A DNA stretch of 64,000 bases from Buddleja alternifolia (lineage: Eukaryota > Streptophyta > Magnoliopsida > Lamiales > Scrophulariaceae), in the NCBI GenBank assembly GCA_019426215.1, contig CM033399.1, forward strand, positions 33,427,022 through 33,491,021. The letters run 5' to 3'. Positions 12,601 through 23,299 of this stretch are shown here, piece after piece (within the stretch, counting starts at the first letter, position 1; each line of letters starts with the position of its first letter). The translations under genes were made by a program, and so were the position numbers. The notes beneath the pieces are model-generated. The model had not been told where the DNA came from, ran no database searches, and saw only the letters and a program-made list of their open reading frames with translations.

Positions 12601-14192
12601 GAACCAGTTCCTTTGTCAATTTAAAGGTCTCCAAAGGTGGCATTTCCGAACCAGGAGGGGGAGCCTCCCAAATAGGTTTCAGAGTTTTTCTTTGAGTTCG
12701 GAAGTCTGAATCTGGTACTACGCCGGCCACTACTTGGTGAGAAGAATTAGATTCTTTACTGAAGGATGGGGAATGTGCTTCTGTAATATGCAAGGGATCA
12801 AATAAATAAATAAGTTCATAAAACTAAACGGAAACAAATAATCAACCATACTGATCATGGTAGAGACGTATTCATGTGTGAGACCTTGCTGAAAGGGTTG
12901 ATTCTTTAGGAGCTACACATAAACAACACACAAATGATTTCTGTGCTTTTCCTTGTTATCAGTAAAGACAAAAATAACTTTAAGTTGCCATATTTATTTT
13001 CTGAAAAATATAGAATAACAGAATAAAATTTATGTCATAACTTAAAAGAAAAAGGGAAAAACAAAATGACAGAAACTAACACGTCCCAAACATGGATGGG
13101 TGCATAGAGCGACTTCCATCATTGCACTAATATCAGACCTTTAAAAATATTTAACAAACGAAAAATTGAATTTATGAATACATGACCAGAATTTTTTGGC
13201 GTACAGGTGATAATAAACAAATCAGAAATATAAGAAACAAATTTACACTTGAGGCATCAAGGGAAGCCTAGGATCACAATGATTATCAAATTGAGTCCAA
13301 CTTTCTGTGCGGTCTTTTTGCAACTTAAAGCATCAACATAGTGACAGTTAACTAGCCTCGCAACACATATACCACTGAATCTTATAGCCGAAATCGAATG
13401 TTTTAAAAGATGTTAACAAACTAAAAGTTCATTTGGATCATAGCTTCAGGTAATTGAAGGAAGAAACTATGCTTATCTCCATTTTTTCACTCCACGTGAA
13501 AGAAGAATCAGATCAAAGAATTTCATAGAGCATAACAACATGAAATACAAACAAAGAGATATGCACAACTCCAACAATTCGTATTGCTACTGTTTTCAGC
13601 TCACTCTAAGATTACACGAAAAAAATGCTTTGCTTCATAAAGCTTAAGATCAAACAGAGCTGATATGAATAAAACGCACAAACGAATGAACAAAAAGATC
13701 TTTGGCTTAAAATGAATAGACAACACAAATATCAAACTCCTACATGCCTCCCTCCTTAAAATACGAGAAAGAAATCAGTTAATTCATTCATTGAGTAAAA
13801 AAAACGACAAGTCAACACCAAGATTCATCCGATCAATGTCCTAAAAACTACACACGAAAGCAAATCAATAAATAAATCAAATTTAACTTAACACCAAAGC
13901 AATGCAAACTCATTATAGACACAAATACTACACAAAACAAAGCTCAATACAACACATCCGCATTCTAAATTCGTAGCTGAAACCAAAAAAAGGTCTACTC
14001 ACCTATACCGATATCGCCGACGGAGGCAACCGAAGTGGAGAACCACGGCGAAGAGACGGAGTTCGGACTGGAAAAAACAGCGGAAAATACATAAAAAGTT
14101 GACACCAATATTCCGATAATCACAGTAGCGTAGATCGTCAAGAACAATGGCTTGGAGTTCGCCGCCTCCTTCAATGGATTGTTCCAAGCCAT
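6625..14192 (-). CDS. XEG113: XEG113-type extensin arabinosyltransferase (GT77), 13 exons, complete
   Basis: Exons in transcription order: 14192-14003, 12780-12484, 12391-12186, 11565-11460, 10857-10601, 10447-10312, 9829-9735, 9639-9586, 8403-8290, 7762-7664, 7582-7463, 6970-6884, 6792-6625. They total 1929 nt, i.e. 642 aa, and every phase closes. A type II signal anchor spans about residues 15-39 (LFLTIYATVIIGILVSTFYV), followed by a Ser-rich stem. The nucleotide-sugar transferase core has the DxD motif in LLMCDTDMVW (D224, D226) plus GSHMSTIDVGWGTP, WDQNGFNEIVH and FCSGHTYFVQ; the end is EDHPPS. Arabidopsis XEG113 (At2g35610, about 644 aa) is nearly collinear. The family is Golgi-resident and extends arabinosides on hydroxyproline of extensins, affecting cell-wall structure. 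The intron after exon 12 has a GC donor (6883-6882); all others are GT-AG. Ordinary, apparently functional gene. Confidence 0.95.
9898..10040. repeat. 55-bp intronic minisatellite (2.6 copies)
   Basis: Three consecutive copies start at 9898, 9953 and 10008, the last one partial. They are nearly identical (one C/T difference near the start of copy 1). The array lies in the XEG113 intron between exons 6 and 7, so it does not touch coding sequence. Confidence 0.9.
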
Positions 14193-14420
14193 TTCCGCTG
14201 TGTTAGGTTTTATTTGTCAACTCCTGAAACGTCAATCACTTTCTATGTATCTATAGATTTTCATTTGTAAGTCTTTCTGTTTGTGATCATGGTGATTTCT
14301 GGTTTCAGCTGGATCGAAATGTGACAAATTTCAGTCTTTTGACATTGATTTGAATCATAAATGGCAGTACGAATGAAGGTGCGAGAGAGAGAGAGAGAAG
14401 AAGAAGAGGGGTTTTAGCAG
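14193..14420 (-). promoter_or_regulatory. Probable XEG113 5' UTR and proximal promoter with GA/CT microsatellite
   Basis: Immediately upstream of the XEG113 ATG. A GAGAGA/GAAGAA run at about 14385-14408 gives a CT/TTC-rich tract on the gene's strand, which is common in plant 5' UTRs. No clear TATA box or transcription start is visible. Confidence 0.4.
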
Positions 14421-14567
14421 TTGAATTGCGAGATTATTTACATAATTTTTTGGGGGAAATTATGCTGGATTGTTTTGTTTATTTGCCTTTCTTTTGGGGT
14501 GGAGTTTGGATCTGCTACAGCGAATTCATGCTTAGAGGTGGTGTACATTTATTCTTCAAATGTACTA

Positions 14568-16449
14568 GAGGTAATTACGTAAACCCGAACAACCCGTCCC
14601 ACCCGCTTAAACCGACCCGACCTGCTCGAAAATTGCAGGTTTAAAATAATTACATAATTGTGACGGGTTGAAAATATTACAACTCTCCACTTTCAGGTCG
14701 GGTGGTGGGTTTAATAATGGTAACCTAGCCAGAGACGGATCTAGGAATGAAACATTGGGGGGGCCGAATTACTACTAACATTTTTTTTGACATAACTTGT
14801 AAGTAAATATTCAATTTTGTTTTTTAGTTTAATAGATAAGTAAAATAACAATAATTACATGTAAAATTTTGACTTTTAATGAAAACATAAAGTAGTTGAA
14901 AATACAAGCAATTCTTGAAAAAGGCTATCGAAATTTTATACGGCGTTCTTTCATCATATATAATATTCATTTATAATAGACTACGTATCAAGTTGACTAC
15001 GATTGAATATATAAAATATATACTAAAAAATATAATGACTCTGTCCATTTTATTTCTAGATACAAGCAATTTGTTTTAAAAAATATAAAGTTTTGCTCTT
15101 TACAAATCAAAGTATAATCAAGCAATTCAAGAAAATAACATTGAACCAAAGAAATAAAAGATAATTCAATCGCAAAATTTCAATAATATTATAATGCTAA
15201 TTTTTCAAAAAAACATAAAATAACAACTATTAAAAATTTAAAACTAATGTAATCACTTTATGTTACCTTGTCATGAATAAATTCAAAATAATTGAATGAT
15301 ACCGGTAGACTTTTTTTACTTTAAATTTGTAGATGTTGTATTTTTTCTTCAAAAAAATGCTTCTTATAGTTAAAAAAATTGTTAATTCTAATTTTAATCC
15401 TAACAAGTATATAAGAGAAATTTCGAAAATGAATAGTGGAGTTAACAATTTAACGACCTCTTTTCATTTTCTTACTTTTTTTTTTAAAGCAAGTATTTTA
15501 TAATTGAAAATAAATATCTAATTTAGAAGAAAATAAGACTTCCTTTTTTAATTGAAAAAGAAAAAGGACAAGGGGTGACATAGATTCGAACCCCAGACCC
15601 ACAAAAATGGGCCATCAACTTATCAGTTCCACTGCTGCCAACTACGCCAAAGCTGACATTTGAACAATACTATGCCTTCTATATTATATTTATGTTGGAG
15701 GGGTCATAGCATAAATATATATATACCTGATATAAAAAATTTGAAGTCTCGGGGGGGCCAGGGCCACCCCCCCGGCCCCCCTTGGATCCGTCCCTGAACC
15801 TAGCCCACAATCCGACCGCTAATTATATATGTTATAAGTATATGTATATATAATTAAAGATTAGCCGTAAACTTTTAAAACTATACATGCATATATATAA
15901 ACTCTTTTTTAGTAATTACATATATATAAACTCTAATAAGAGTGATTTTATTCATATTTATGCAACAAACTTTATTTTTAATTTGAGCAAACAAATTGGT
16001 TCATTTGTTCATTTGAATCTTTGTTTATACTTGATTTGAACAAAAGTATTATATGTAGATGTATATTTTGATGATAAACTTATAAAATAATTTAGTTTTA
16101 TTAATATTTTAAATTTTACAATTCATAATAAATATGATTTTTTATTAATAACATTATTTATTTTTGTACTTCTAACCAACTCAATGTTTTTAGTGAAATT
16201 ACAATAAGTATGTTATTTAGTTTCTTATTTATTAGTTGTAACTAAAAGTAAATTGTATAAACTATACTTATAATTTGATAATCCGTCAACCCGCCTGCTA
16301 AATATATTAAACCCAACTGACCCGAACCGCTTGGTTTGAAAAGATTATAATTATGCTGTTCCGATTTGATATTTTGTCAACCCTCATACATTGGGTTGGG
16401 TTGAATTTTTTCATAAAATTGTCCGAACCCGACTGCATACACCCCAACT
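14568..16449. mobile_element. Older DNA transposon with CCCGAAC-rich ends (probable)
   Basis: Both ends carry short arrays of the CCCGAAC/ACCCGCC type typical of non-autonomous plant DNA elements (14586-14630; 16280-16440). The 8-bp word ATGTACTA occurs directly outside both proposed ends (14560-14567 and 16450-16457), which would fit a hAT-type TSD. The terminal inverted repeats are weak and partly in direct orientation, so borders are tentative. It is split by the younger hAT at 14730-15796. Confidence 0.45.
14730..15796. mobile_element. Non-autonomous hAT element with perfect 8-bp TSD
   Basis: Left end CAGAGACGGATCTAGG and right end TTGGATCCGTCCCTG are terminal inverted repeats of the widespread plant hAT family with CAGGGACGGA ends. 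The TSD AACCTAGC is perfect (14722-14729; 15797-15804). The interior is AT-rich with no transposase. Around 15580-15660 (minus strand) there is a tRNA/SINE-like segment with a B-box-like GGTTCGAATCT. Confidence 0.92.
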
Positions 16450-16512
16450 ATGTACTAATTAATTTTAAGCATTTAACGAGAAAAGTCCCAAACAAAGACT
16501 ATTTTATATTTA

Positions 16513-16697
16513 CCCAAGGCTTGTTAGCATCAATTTCTACTTTCATGTGGATGGTCCTGAATTCAATTCTAGGCTGTCACAAGTTGTAGCTATTCTTTTT
16601 ATTTTGGTTATTAGGGTCTGTGTGACCCATGCTTAAAAATTATCGGCCCGAATATGTCTAACCAGAGTATTTCTCTTTGTCTAGAATTAAAAAGGAA
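16513..16697 (+). mobile_element. tRNA-derived SINE, copy 1, with 13-bp TSD
   Basis: The head has a degraded A box (TTGTTAGCATCAATTTCTAC), the B-box position reads GAATTCAATTCTAG, and the body is followed by TCTGTGTGACCCATG. It ends GTCTAGAATTAAAAA. It is flanked by a perfect 13-bp duplication TATTTTATATTTA (16500-16512; 16698-16710). The same family recurs at 48508-48702 and 58145-58345. Confidence 0.88.
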
Positions 16698-16710
16698 TAT
16701 TTTATATTTA

Positions 16711-17434
16711 TTCCACAAATGAGATGTCATTTTTTGTCAAATTTATGAAGATATAAATATGTAATGATATCTTTAGCAATAACTTTGTAGTTTTTATAGA
16801 ATTATCAAACTAATGAATTTATAGTTCTGGAAACAATAATTATGATTAATACAAACGACAATTTAACTGTTGTATACTTCATTCACTCCAAAATAAATAC
16901 TTAATTTTCACATATTAATTATTAAATTTCGGTAGTTTTTTTTTTTTTTTTTTTAGAAAGCTACATATTAGTTATGTTATTAAGTATTTATCAAGTACGT
17001 TGAATTCTATTTATTTTTCAGAAAAAAGTTTGCGTAGGATCGGTCCGATTATCTGTCACGACACATGGCATTTTTTTAAGACTAAAAATCGCTTACAGAG
17101 ATACTTATAGCTCACTAATAATGGCCTCACATCCGCAAAAGAAAACGAATACAATTTTTTGACGGGAAAGGTCGGTCGTATGTGTCACTTTAGAGGAAGA
17201 AATTGAGATATTAGATAAGGCTAAACTCGTCCGAAATGTACAACACTTGCACGAAATATGAAACCTGCCGTCGTAGCCGAACACTTCTCCTTCTGCAAGT
17301 GGCGGCTTAGTAGCTCAAGCCGAACCTAAAAGTCAACACACATCGACAATGTCTGAATCTGTCAATCTAATTAGGCACTAATTTAATTGGTTTGTTATAT
17401 TAATTTAGTGCCAAAAAATGGTTAGTTGATGGAA
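16711..17434. other. AT-rich intergenic sequence, unassigned
   Basis: No ORF or TE terminus recognised. 17030-17345 is less AT-rich (GGATCGGTCCGATTATC, then CGTCGTAGCCGAAC) and may be the remnant of an unknown element. Confidence 0.4.
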
Positions 17435-17771
17435 TATGGCATGGAAGTGGGACCAAAGTGGTAGCTGGTTCAAAATTATTTATGGTTTACTGTTTATTTA
17501 TTTTGAAAATATATATCTTTGATTATATTAATTGGTAATTGGATTTTTTATTAGATGTTAGCATTTAATTGGATGATATATCTATGAGAAAAAAATTATG
17601 ACGAATGTGAGAAAACGTGTTTTTAGGGCTAAGAAATGTGGTGTGAAAAGTGTGTTTATATAATTTTGTTTTTGTTTTTTTGAGAAAAATATGTAATGAT
17701 TATGGTTGATGTCATATATTTTTTGTTGTAACAAAATTTGTATTGATTGGTGTTTAGATGTAGTTTTATAT

Positions 17772-17805
<34 letters not shown>

Positions 17806-18050
17806 CTAAATCAAATTCATCGATTTAGATGTGAAAAAAGAGACAAAATTGATCTTATTTTACATGTTGCACTATTTTACATTAGAATATGTGATCAACT
17901 TGACTCTCGATGTTGAGAAATAGCCGGAAGACACTCTTTTAATCTATTTACGAACTGTCAAATCATGATAAATAAAAATCTACTTCTTTTAAAAAATAAA
18001 ATTTGATGATGTGTCAACCAAACCTATTCTTTAGAGAAAAAAAATACTGT
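17435..18050. repeat. About 620-bp dispersed direct repeat, copy A
   Basis: Aligns along its length with 22279-22920, with scattered substitutions and small indels. Shared words include GAAGTGGGAC, GTAGCTGGTTCAAAATTATT and GATGATGTGTCAACCAAACC. It contains an AT microsatellite (about 17768-17808) absent from copy B. No coding potential seen. Confidence 0.85.
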
Positions 18051-19446
18051 ATGTTAATTGCAAAAATATTTTACTGATATAATTTGTAGTAACCTCGCAT
18101 GTCTGAGGTAGATAACATCTTAATTCACATCTTATGATTAACAAAGATAAATACCCTTAGTTTATCATAATTTAATGAAATTGTCTCATATAAAGTTATA
18201 TGTTCATGATCTCATGAAACTATAATCTTGACATTTAGAAACTATCTACATTCTACATTTCCCTTAACTATATTGCATAAAGATTGACATAATCTCTAAT
18301 ACCTTTTGGTAATAAAACTCTAAGGAACAATATATATAAAACATAACTTATTAGATTACTTAATTATGTAGAACCGTAATTACCATATATTAGTTTTATC
18401 AAGAGAGGCAAAGTGAGGGAAAAAGAACGAGTCAAAATCATAAAAATTAGGGAAGATTACTAAAACTCCCTAAAAGAAATTTTTTGTATCCAAAAAATTC
18501 ATAAAAATACTTTTCAATCTCCAAACCCCATTGTATAAACTTTTCATTCCAAAAAACTCAAAAGTCAAAAGTTAGGATTAACAACTGTTTGGACTAAATT
18601 GCCCTTCATTTATAAAGTTAAGAATTGATCAATTGATTTTTTTATCGATTTTTTTTTGAAATTTTAAAGTTGATAAATCATATAATACAAATTTTATTTT
18701 TTAATATTAAATATTCTAAATATTTTATATAATTTATTTCTTATTTTAATATGGTAATTATCTAAAAATATCTTTTTAAATGTTTTTTAAAAAGATTAAA
18801 AAATCTGAAGTTCTAAATAAATAAAAGAGTGTCTTCCGGCTATTTCTCAATTTTAAATCTGTATGTTAATTGCATTTTTTTAAATTTGTACTCTTATTGG
18901 CTATTGCAAGGTTATATTTACAGACAACACTTGAGTCATCAAGTTTTGTGGTAAGTCAAAAAGTTGATGAATTTTCATTTTGCTAAGGAAAGTTACTGAA
19001 TCTTTGTTTGATGATTTTTATTTGTCTTTATATATGATATTATAATTTGTTAAGTTTATTGAGAAAATCATATCATCCTTAATATAGAAACAATTTTTCT
19101 GATATTTTTCTTCTCCAATTTTGCAGGAATGAGAATTAGAGTGAAAAATATAGATTCTGTTTTAGAATTTTGAAAAAAAATCCCAAAAAATGACAAGAAA
19201 GATAAATTGTAATTATTTTGATAAATGAAAATATTTTTGAAGTAGTAATACTGGCATGGCACTCTGCATTTTCACGACACACTCAATATGAATTGGTGTC
19301 TTTTGTTCTTTGTGCCTTCGATTAATATTTAATAATCTCAATCAAGAAAACAATTGTTAAAGCATTTGGGAATTTAGGTTATTTTTAGAATTCACAATAT
19401 GTCAATTTTAAGTCAACAAATCTTAAGATATAACGGTTTAAGATCT
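18051..19446. other. AT-rich intergenic sequence with inverted and direct repeat scars
   Basis: No gene. It holds the right arm of a 28-bp inverted repeat (18823-18850; left arm 17913-17940 in copy A) and a 16-bp direct repeat CTGTATGTTAATTGCA at about 18049 and 18859. Otherwise I see nothing. Confidence 0.5.
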
Positions 19447-19545
19447 CATGTATGCCGGTAATGTGCACTTTGCACCCTAAGAATAGGCATATTTTAAGCA
19501 CTTTTCACTTTGAAAAAGAAAAAATAGCACTTTACACCCTAGAAT

Positions 19546-20605
19546 CATGGTTCAAAGTTTTTTTTTTTTTCCACCGAAACGTCCGAAAAGTTTCTGTTTT
19601 TCAACTTACGGTAAAAAAATCACCATGTAGTTTCGAAATTACATTGTTTCCATGGAAACTCTCAATGTTTCTAATGTTTCCATGGAAACTCTCAATGTTT
19701 CCATGGTTTCCATGTTCGTTTCCATGGAACATGGAAACATTGAGAGTTTGGTAATTTCTTTTCAAAAAGATTTGCTCTATCGCCAACACATTGAGAGTTA
19801 TAAAAAGATTTCCATAAAAATCATAGAAAGCATTGAGAGTTTGGTAATTACTTTTCAAAAAGATTTGCTCTATCGCAAATACAACAGAGCTCTCATATCT
19901 CTCAATGCAGGGAAAAAGGTAAAAGAAAAAAAGAAGAAGAAGAAGAATAAATGAAGAGTAAAAAATCTAACAATCAAACAAATATTTATTTCACCGATGA
20001 ACGACTTTTTATCATGCGACTCAAGATGAAAATTATTGTATTATCGATTAAAGTAATTTTTTCATATAATTTGCAGATGAATTTGAAACCATGGTATCAT
20101 CCATATTAACCTTTTTTTTTTTTCACGACTACACTTTTAGAAAAAAAAAATTAAGAATTTAAGTTACTAAAATTTTATCAATTATATGCTCTGTGAATGC
20201 TAAACTTGAATCAAACATTACCATTTTTTATTTTTTTTCACTACAATACTTTTAGAATTTTTTATTTCACAATTACAATACTTTTAGAATTTTTTATTTC
20301 ACAATTTAAGTTACTAAAATTTTATCGGTTATATGTTCTATAAATGTTAAACTTGAATCAAATGTTACCACTTTATTTATTTGTGTAATTTGATCGATTA
20401 TTGATGTAGATATATAAACATTTTACACAACTATTATTTTTTGCTAGTGAAAAGAGGAAGCAACCCTTCTTTATTTCTTTTTTCACGATTTTTACCTTGT
20501 TTCTAGCATTTTTCAAGTTTTCCATGACGTTTCCGAAACGTTTCCGATACGTTTCTTATATTTAAGAACTCGAAACTTATCATCGAAACGAAATTTTGAT
20601 CCTTG
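19546..20605. mobile_element. hAT-like element nested in the Mutator-like element
   Basis: Left end CATGGTTCAAAGTTT and right end AAATTTTGATCCTTG form imperfect TIRs, with a CGAAACG motif just inside both. CCTAGAAT (8 bp) flanks both sides (19538-19545; 20606-20613). Subterminal repeats are strong: GTTTCCATGGAAAC and CTCAATG words in both orientations at 19640-19900, and CGTTTCCGAAACG words at 20520-20600. Such repeats are typical transposase-binding arrays of hAT elements. Coding-looking frames here only translate the minisatellite. Confidence 0.72.
20155..20385. repeat. Tandemly duplicated segment inside the nested hAT
   Basis: A roughly 120-bp unit containing AAGTTACTAAAATTTTATC and AAACTTGAATCAAA is present twice. 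Between the copies a shorter unit (ACAATACTTTTAGAATTTTT) is also doubled. Confidence 0.7.
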
Positions 20606-21204
20606 CCTAGAATTGCAATCTCTACTACACAAACAACCCTATACTATCTTCTGGCACAAAAAAAAAAAAAGAAAGAAAACACCATATAGAGATGGAATTC
20701 ATTTATTGTCCTTCTGTTTGCATTTATTTTTTGGTCAAAACAAGTACTAGCATCATTTTTCTTTCTTAATTAATTTCTAAATCTTTTGTTGTTTTGCTTT
20801 ATATAAACTTTGTGGAATGTTAACCTTTATGAATTACAAACACATAAAAAAATGTTCGAATGTTTTCCTGTGATTGTACCCTGTGTTTTTATTTGGACAA
20901 TTTTTCACTTTGCAAATTAAATTTTATAGAGCAAATACACTTGATAGAAAAGACAATTAAAATCCAATCATGCAAAATTGATAGAATATGGAATTCAATA
21001 TTTTGCAAATAGAGAAAGGGTGGACTGAGTCAAACAAATTGCAATTCCAGGATGCAAAGTGCTATTTTTCTATTTCAGGGTGAAAAATGCTTAAGTTGCC
21101 TATTCTTGGGGTGCAAAGTGCAAAAATCTTGCATGTATGCATATATGTTATTGTGTAATATTTTAAAATATTAATGAATACTTTAATTGGAATATAATTA
21201 TATG

Positions 21205-21365
21205 AATATATTAAAACAAAGAGAACAAACTAATCATCGTGTTTTCAAATTTGTACTTACAGTGCGTTCGGCCAAGCATATTAACACGATGATTAATATG
21301 CTTTGCCGAACGCACTGTAAAAATTTGAAAACATGATGATTAGTTTGTTCTCTTTGTCTTAATAT
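21205..21365. repeat. Foldback (about 70-bp arms, short loop)
   Basis: Left arm (AAAGAGAACAAACTAATCAT, then TACAGTGCGTTCGGC) is almost perfectly reverse-complemented by the right arm (GCCGAACGCACTGTA, then ATGATTAGTTTGTTCTCTTT). The loop is about 10 bases around ACACGATGAT. It may be a tiny foldback MITE; no clear TSD. Confidence 0.85.
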
Positions 21366-21513
21366 ATATTCACTATTGATTTTTTTATAAATTTATTTTA
21401 TTTTAAAAAAGTATAAAATGAGAATTACATTTTTATCAAATAAATTAACATTATTTCATTTTGAAGGCATATTATATCTCAATTGATAAAGTTGTGCGAT
21501 TAGATGTTATATA

Positions 21514-22017
21514 CACCCTCCTTCCGAAAAAGGATATCTACTGCTCTACTTTTATCTGTCCCAAAAAGATTGTCCTTTACTTTAAAAAGAGAATATTTAT
21601 TGGTTAAGTGCCTATTATGCCCTTGAATTTATATTAAATGTTTTAGTTTTAATTCCTTTTATATATATAAACTCAATAATTTAATTTTGGTAATAGAACC
21701 AAAAAAGTCTTAAATTGCCGTATCCTGCTACGACAAGTATTTTAGTTTCTTAAACCTTTCTAATCATAATGAATTTGGCAATCTTTTTTTAAGTTAATTA
21801 TATATACTCTCCCAATTTACTCTTATTTCCATGTATATTGTACTTTAATTTAGGAGTAGTTAATAGGTATGGAAATCCATTTAGGAAATCTAATATATAA
21901 ACAATAAATATTTTATTTATTTGCAAAGGGTGTAATTTGGGAAGAGATGGTTAAATAATTGACTTTTTTAATTCCTACAAAAAATCAAAGTGGACATCCT
22001 TTTAGACATGGAGGGAG
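21514..22017. mobile_element. Stowaway-like MITE (Tc1/mariner)
   Basis: Left terminus CACCCTCCTTCCGAAAAAGG and right terminus CCTTTTAGACATGGAGGGAG are diverged inverted repeats of the Stowaway type (consensus CTCCCTCCGTCCC). Each end is next to the dinucleotide TA, the expected target duplication. About 500 bp with no coding capacity. Confidence 0.75.
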
Positions 22018-22234
22018 TAGTTGTCTTAGTTTATGTTACTTTAACATAAATTTCACGTAATAATTATGCTTTTCAAACTAATTTTCTATTTATACGTTGA
22101 TTGCATATGCTCTTAATTCTCAAACTAATAGATCTCTAATTTGTTAATCTTTTAGTTTTTTATTAGTCTTGACATATTTATTGTGCATGATTATCTTAAA
22201 TATTAAAAGTAAAATATTATTATCTTAAAATTAG

Positions 22235-22278
22235 CATATTAAGATCAGTGTCCGTACAACGCACGGGTGAAAAACTAG
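22235..22278 (+). mobile_element. Probable Helitron 3' terminus
   Basis: CCGTACAACGCACGGG can form a short hairpin (one mismatch) and is followed after a few bases by CTAG, then host T. This matches the plant Helitron 3' end, a GC-rich hairpin then CTRR inserted at A|T. The 5' TC end was not located, so only the terminus is called. It directly abuts copy B of the dispersed direct repeat. Confidence 0.6.
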
Positions 22279-22920
22279 TATGACATGGAAGTGGGACGGA
22301 AGTGGTAGCTGGTTCAAAATTATTTATGGTTTACTGTTTGTTTATTTTGAAAATATATATCTTTGATTATATTAATTAGTGATTAGATTTTTATTGGATA
22401 TTAAGGCTTAATTGGATTATATATCTATGAGGAAAAAAATTATGAATATATGGGAAATCGTGTTTTTAGAAATAAGAAATGTGGTTAAAAGTGTGTTTAT
22501 ATGAATTTTTTTTATAGAGAAAAATATGTAATGATTATGGTTGATGTCATATATCTTTGTTGTGAAAAATTTGTATGGATTGGTGTTTAGGTATAATTTT
22601 TTCGTAAATATATTTTAGTCAAATTCATTGATTTAGACGTGAAAAAATAGGCAAAATTAATCTTATTTTGCACGTTGCATTATTTTGCATTAAAATATGT
22701 GATCAACTTCACTCTTGATGTTGAGAAATAACAAGAAGACACTCTTTTAGTCGATTCGCGAACTGTCAAATCATGAAATATAAAAATCTACGTTTTCTCT
22801 ACATTTTTACAAGAATTTCTTCAAAATTAGCTAGAATTTTGAGATTCTTTTAAAAAATAATATGTGATGATGTGTCAACCAAACCTATTTTTCAGAGAAA
22901 AAATCTCTAAAAACTACTGT
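22279..22920. repeat. About 640-bp dispersed direct repeat, copy B
   Basis: Homologous to 17435-18050 in the same orientation. It starts exactly at the base after the Helitron-like terminus, so its left flank has probably been displaced by that insertion. Confidence 0.85.
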
Positions 22921-23104
22921 TTTATAGTAGCGGTGGTTATCCAATTAAGGCCGGACTTTTTCTTTTTATTATTTAATAAAAAAGTCTATAGAAAGAGAAA
23001 CCTCATCACGAAAAATTATTTGAAATAAATAAAGTATAAACGAAGTAAAATTCTAGCATGCGTCTGGTTGGGATTTAAGTGTGTTTTACAAAGTGTATAA
23101 TTGG

Positions 23105-23268
23105 TAATCCACTTTGTGAAAGATACTTAAACTCGGTCGAGTTGGGAAATGATTAGAATTTCTCACTAACTTGCCGAAAATTAGGTAACTCACTTTGTGA
23201 AATATACTTAAACTCAATCGAGTCGGGAGCGAATTAGAATTTCTCAATAACTGGCCGAAGATTACTTG
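23105..23268. repeat. Two tandem units of about 80 bp
   Basis: The unit with CACTTTGTGAAA, TACTTAAACTC, TCGAGT and GAATTTCTCA occurs twice in direct succession with about 15-20% difference. No function visible. Confidence 0.7.
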
Positions 23269-23299
23269 GAGATGGTATGAGTTCAAATTCATGTCCAAC

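Larger units (their letters stand above)
19456..21131. mobile_element. Mutator-like element (TIR about 85-90 bp, 9-bp TSD) hosting a nested hAT
   Basis: The ends are long inverted repeats: left GTGCACTTTGCACCCTAAG, then ATAGGCATATTTTAAGCA; the right end read backwards gives TTGCACTTTGCACCCCAAG, then ATAGGCAACTTAAGCA. The perfect 9-bp TSD CATGTATGC lies at 19447-19455 and 21132-21140. Nine-base TSDs with long TIRs are the mark of Mutator-like elements. No transposase. Most of the interior is a separate hAT-like element. Confidence 0.88.

Noticed and set aside
15575..15660. A tRNA-like sequence on the minus strand (GGTTCGAATC)
   Set aside because: A and B boxes are present but the acceptor and anticodon arms do not fold into a tRNA; it lies inside a hAT and looks SINE-derived.
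19452..19954. Overlapping open frames on both strands rich in MFPWKLS / METLNVS-type repeats
   Set aside because: They only translate the GTTTCCATGGAAAC/CTCAATG subterminal repeats of a hAT-like element; no codon bias, domain or plausible start context.
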